Shown here: positions 6,646 to 7,438 of the stretch, piece after piece
Position numbering within the stretch: the stretch's first letter is position 1
How the letters are laid out: the number at the start of each line of letters is the position of its first letter
DNA from: Cyclobacteriaceae bacterium
GTDB taxonomy: Bacteria; Bacteroidota; Bacteroidia; Cytophagales; Cyclobacteriaceae
DNA length: 7,438 bases
NCBI GenBank assembly: GCA_025363495.1
Contig: JANYDR010000134.1
Span: 1-7,438, forward strand
Direction: 5' to 3'
The notes under the pieces: model-generated
What the model was told of the DNA's origin: nothing
What the model saw: the letters and a program-made list of their open reading frames with translations, nothing else
Database searches by the model: none
Translations under genes and position numbers: made by a program

Positions 6646-7438
6646 CATTACAACGCACACGAACCCAAACTCCTCCTCGACCACCTCTTCCGGCATGAGT
6701 CAGGAAAGTTAGTCTCCATCCTCACTAAAATTTTTGGTCCTCATAACCTCGAACTTGCAGAAGATGTCGTACAGGATACTCTTCTTAAGGCACTTGAGCA
6801 TTGGAAATTTCACGGTATTCCTGAAAATCCTTCTGCGTGGTTATTCACCGCAGCGCGCAACAAAGCATTGGATGTCATCCGCCGTGAGCGACATCATAAA
6901 GAATTTGCCGCAGAGGTCTCTCCATTACTGAAATCAGAATACTCCGCCGGCACAATACTGAATCAACTTGTTCATGAAAATGAAATTGAAGACGAACAAC
7001 TTCGAATGATGTTTGTGTGCTGCCATCCCTCCATTGCGGAAGAAGGTCAGGTCGCATTGATACTAAAAACACTGTGCGGCTTCAGCGTTGCCGAAATAGC
7101 AAAAGGATTTTTAACATCCGACGAAACAATCACCAAGAGGCTCTATCGTGCCAGACAACAGTTCAGGACAGAAAAGGTTGCTTTCGCCTTACCAAAACCG
7201 AACGAGCTACAGGAAAGACTTAATAATGTGCTCACTGCCATCTATCTCATTTTCAATGAAGGGTACAATTCTTCGTATCACGATTCATTGATACGTGAAG
7301 ATCTTGTAGAAGAATCGTTGCGCCTTGGAAAAATGCTTACCGATCATCCACTCACTCAACAACCGGAAAGTCTTGCGCTATTGGCATTGCTTTGTTTTCA
7401 GTCAGCAAGACTATATGGGCGAATCGACGGAGCCGGTC
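6634..7438 (+). CDS. ECF42-like sigma-70 family RNA polymerase sigma factor (3' truncated by window)
   Basis: An open frame runs from the ATG at 6634 to the window edge without a stop, giving 268 residues. Sigma region 2 (~14-87) shows HLFRHESGKLVSILTKIFG, then LAEDVVQDTLLKALEHW (41-57) and NPSAWLFTAARNKALDVIRR (65-84). Region 4 (~123-180) shows the -35-binding helix-turn-helix GFSVAEIAKGFLTSDETITK (149-168), followed by RLYRARQQFR. Past residue ~190 comes the extension typical of the ECF42 group (DUF6596), recognised by AIYLIFNEGYNSS (202-214); full members exceed 400 residues. ECF42 factors lack a dedicated anti-sigma factor, and the C-terminal extension is thought to control activity. The start is firm: an in-frame TGA sits at 6625-6627 and no other ATG precedes region 2. 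It follows a DGPF gene by 107 bp on the same strand, the hallmark context of the group. The start codon and first codons lie in the heptamer repeat. Confidence 0.93.
   Translation, partial: MTDSHYNAHEPKLLLDHLFRHESGKLVSILTKIFGPHNLELAEDVVQDTLLKALEHWKFHGIPENPSAWLFTAARNKALDVIRRERHHKEFAAEVSPLLKSEYSAGTILNQLVHENEIEDEQLRMMFVCCHPSIAEEGQVALILKTLCGFSVAEIAKGFLTSDETITKRLYRARQQFRTEKVAFALPKPNELQERLNNVLTAIYLIFNEGYNSSYHDSLIREDLVEESLRLGKMLTDHPLTQQPESLALLALLCFQSARLYGRIDGAG

Noticed and set aside
6734..6931. Plus-strand 65-codon frame inside the sigma gene
   Set aside because: It is out of frame with the sigma factor, whose frame carries clear region 2 motifs over the same bases.

Overview
The window looks like an ordinary chromosomal stretch from a Bacteroidota bacterium, most likely of the Cytophagales type. 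This rests on the gene families present: DUF2911 protein, 800-residue duplicated FtsX/MacB permease, DinB-like protein, tandem Usp protein, and YCII/DGPF protein next to an ECF42-type sigma factor. It also fits the lack of Shine-Dalgarno sequences before the starts and the short degenerate repeats between genes. The assignment is an inference from gene content, not from a marker gene.

Layout. Positions 2-655 hold the 3' part of a DUF2911 protein with a TPR-like tail. A spacer follows with a ~48 bp degenerate direct repeat and a strong hairpin terminator (823-856). Positions 902-3307 encode a complete ABC-type permease, followed 23 bp later by a DinB-like metalloprotein (3331-3792). The minus strand then carries, in transcription order, a two-domain universal stress protein (5951-5097), a membrane-anchored J-domain protein with a TTG start (4962-4150) and an SUI1/YciH-type translation factor (4153-3806). 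The last two overlap by ATGA and look translationally coupled. After a 215 bp divergent spacer the plus strand carries a YCII/DGPF protein (6167-6526) and the first 268 codons of an ECF42-like sigma factor (6634 to the window edge). That sigma gene has no stop inside the window.

How the genes relate. The YCII/DGPF and ECF42 pair is a known genomic partnership and the clearest functional unit. The J-protein/SUI1 pair links a membrane co-chaperone to a translation-associated factor and is less easily explained. The other genes are individually recognisable but have no obvious shared pathway.

Most notable signal. The whole 107 bp gap between the YCII gene and the sigma gene is an inverted repeat. 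Each arm is built from degenerate 7 bp units (consensus GTAATCR / YGATTAC). One arm supplies the stop codon of the upstream gene; the other supplies the start codon and first residues of the sigma factor. I found no CRISPR array, tRNA, rRNA, insertion sequence or phage gene, and no evidence of a wholly new system.
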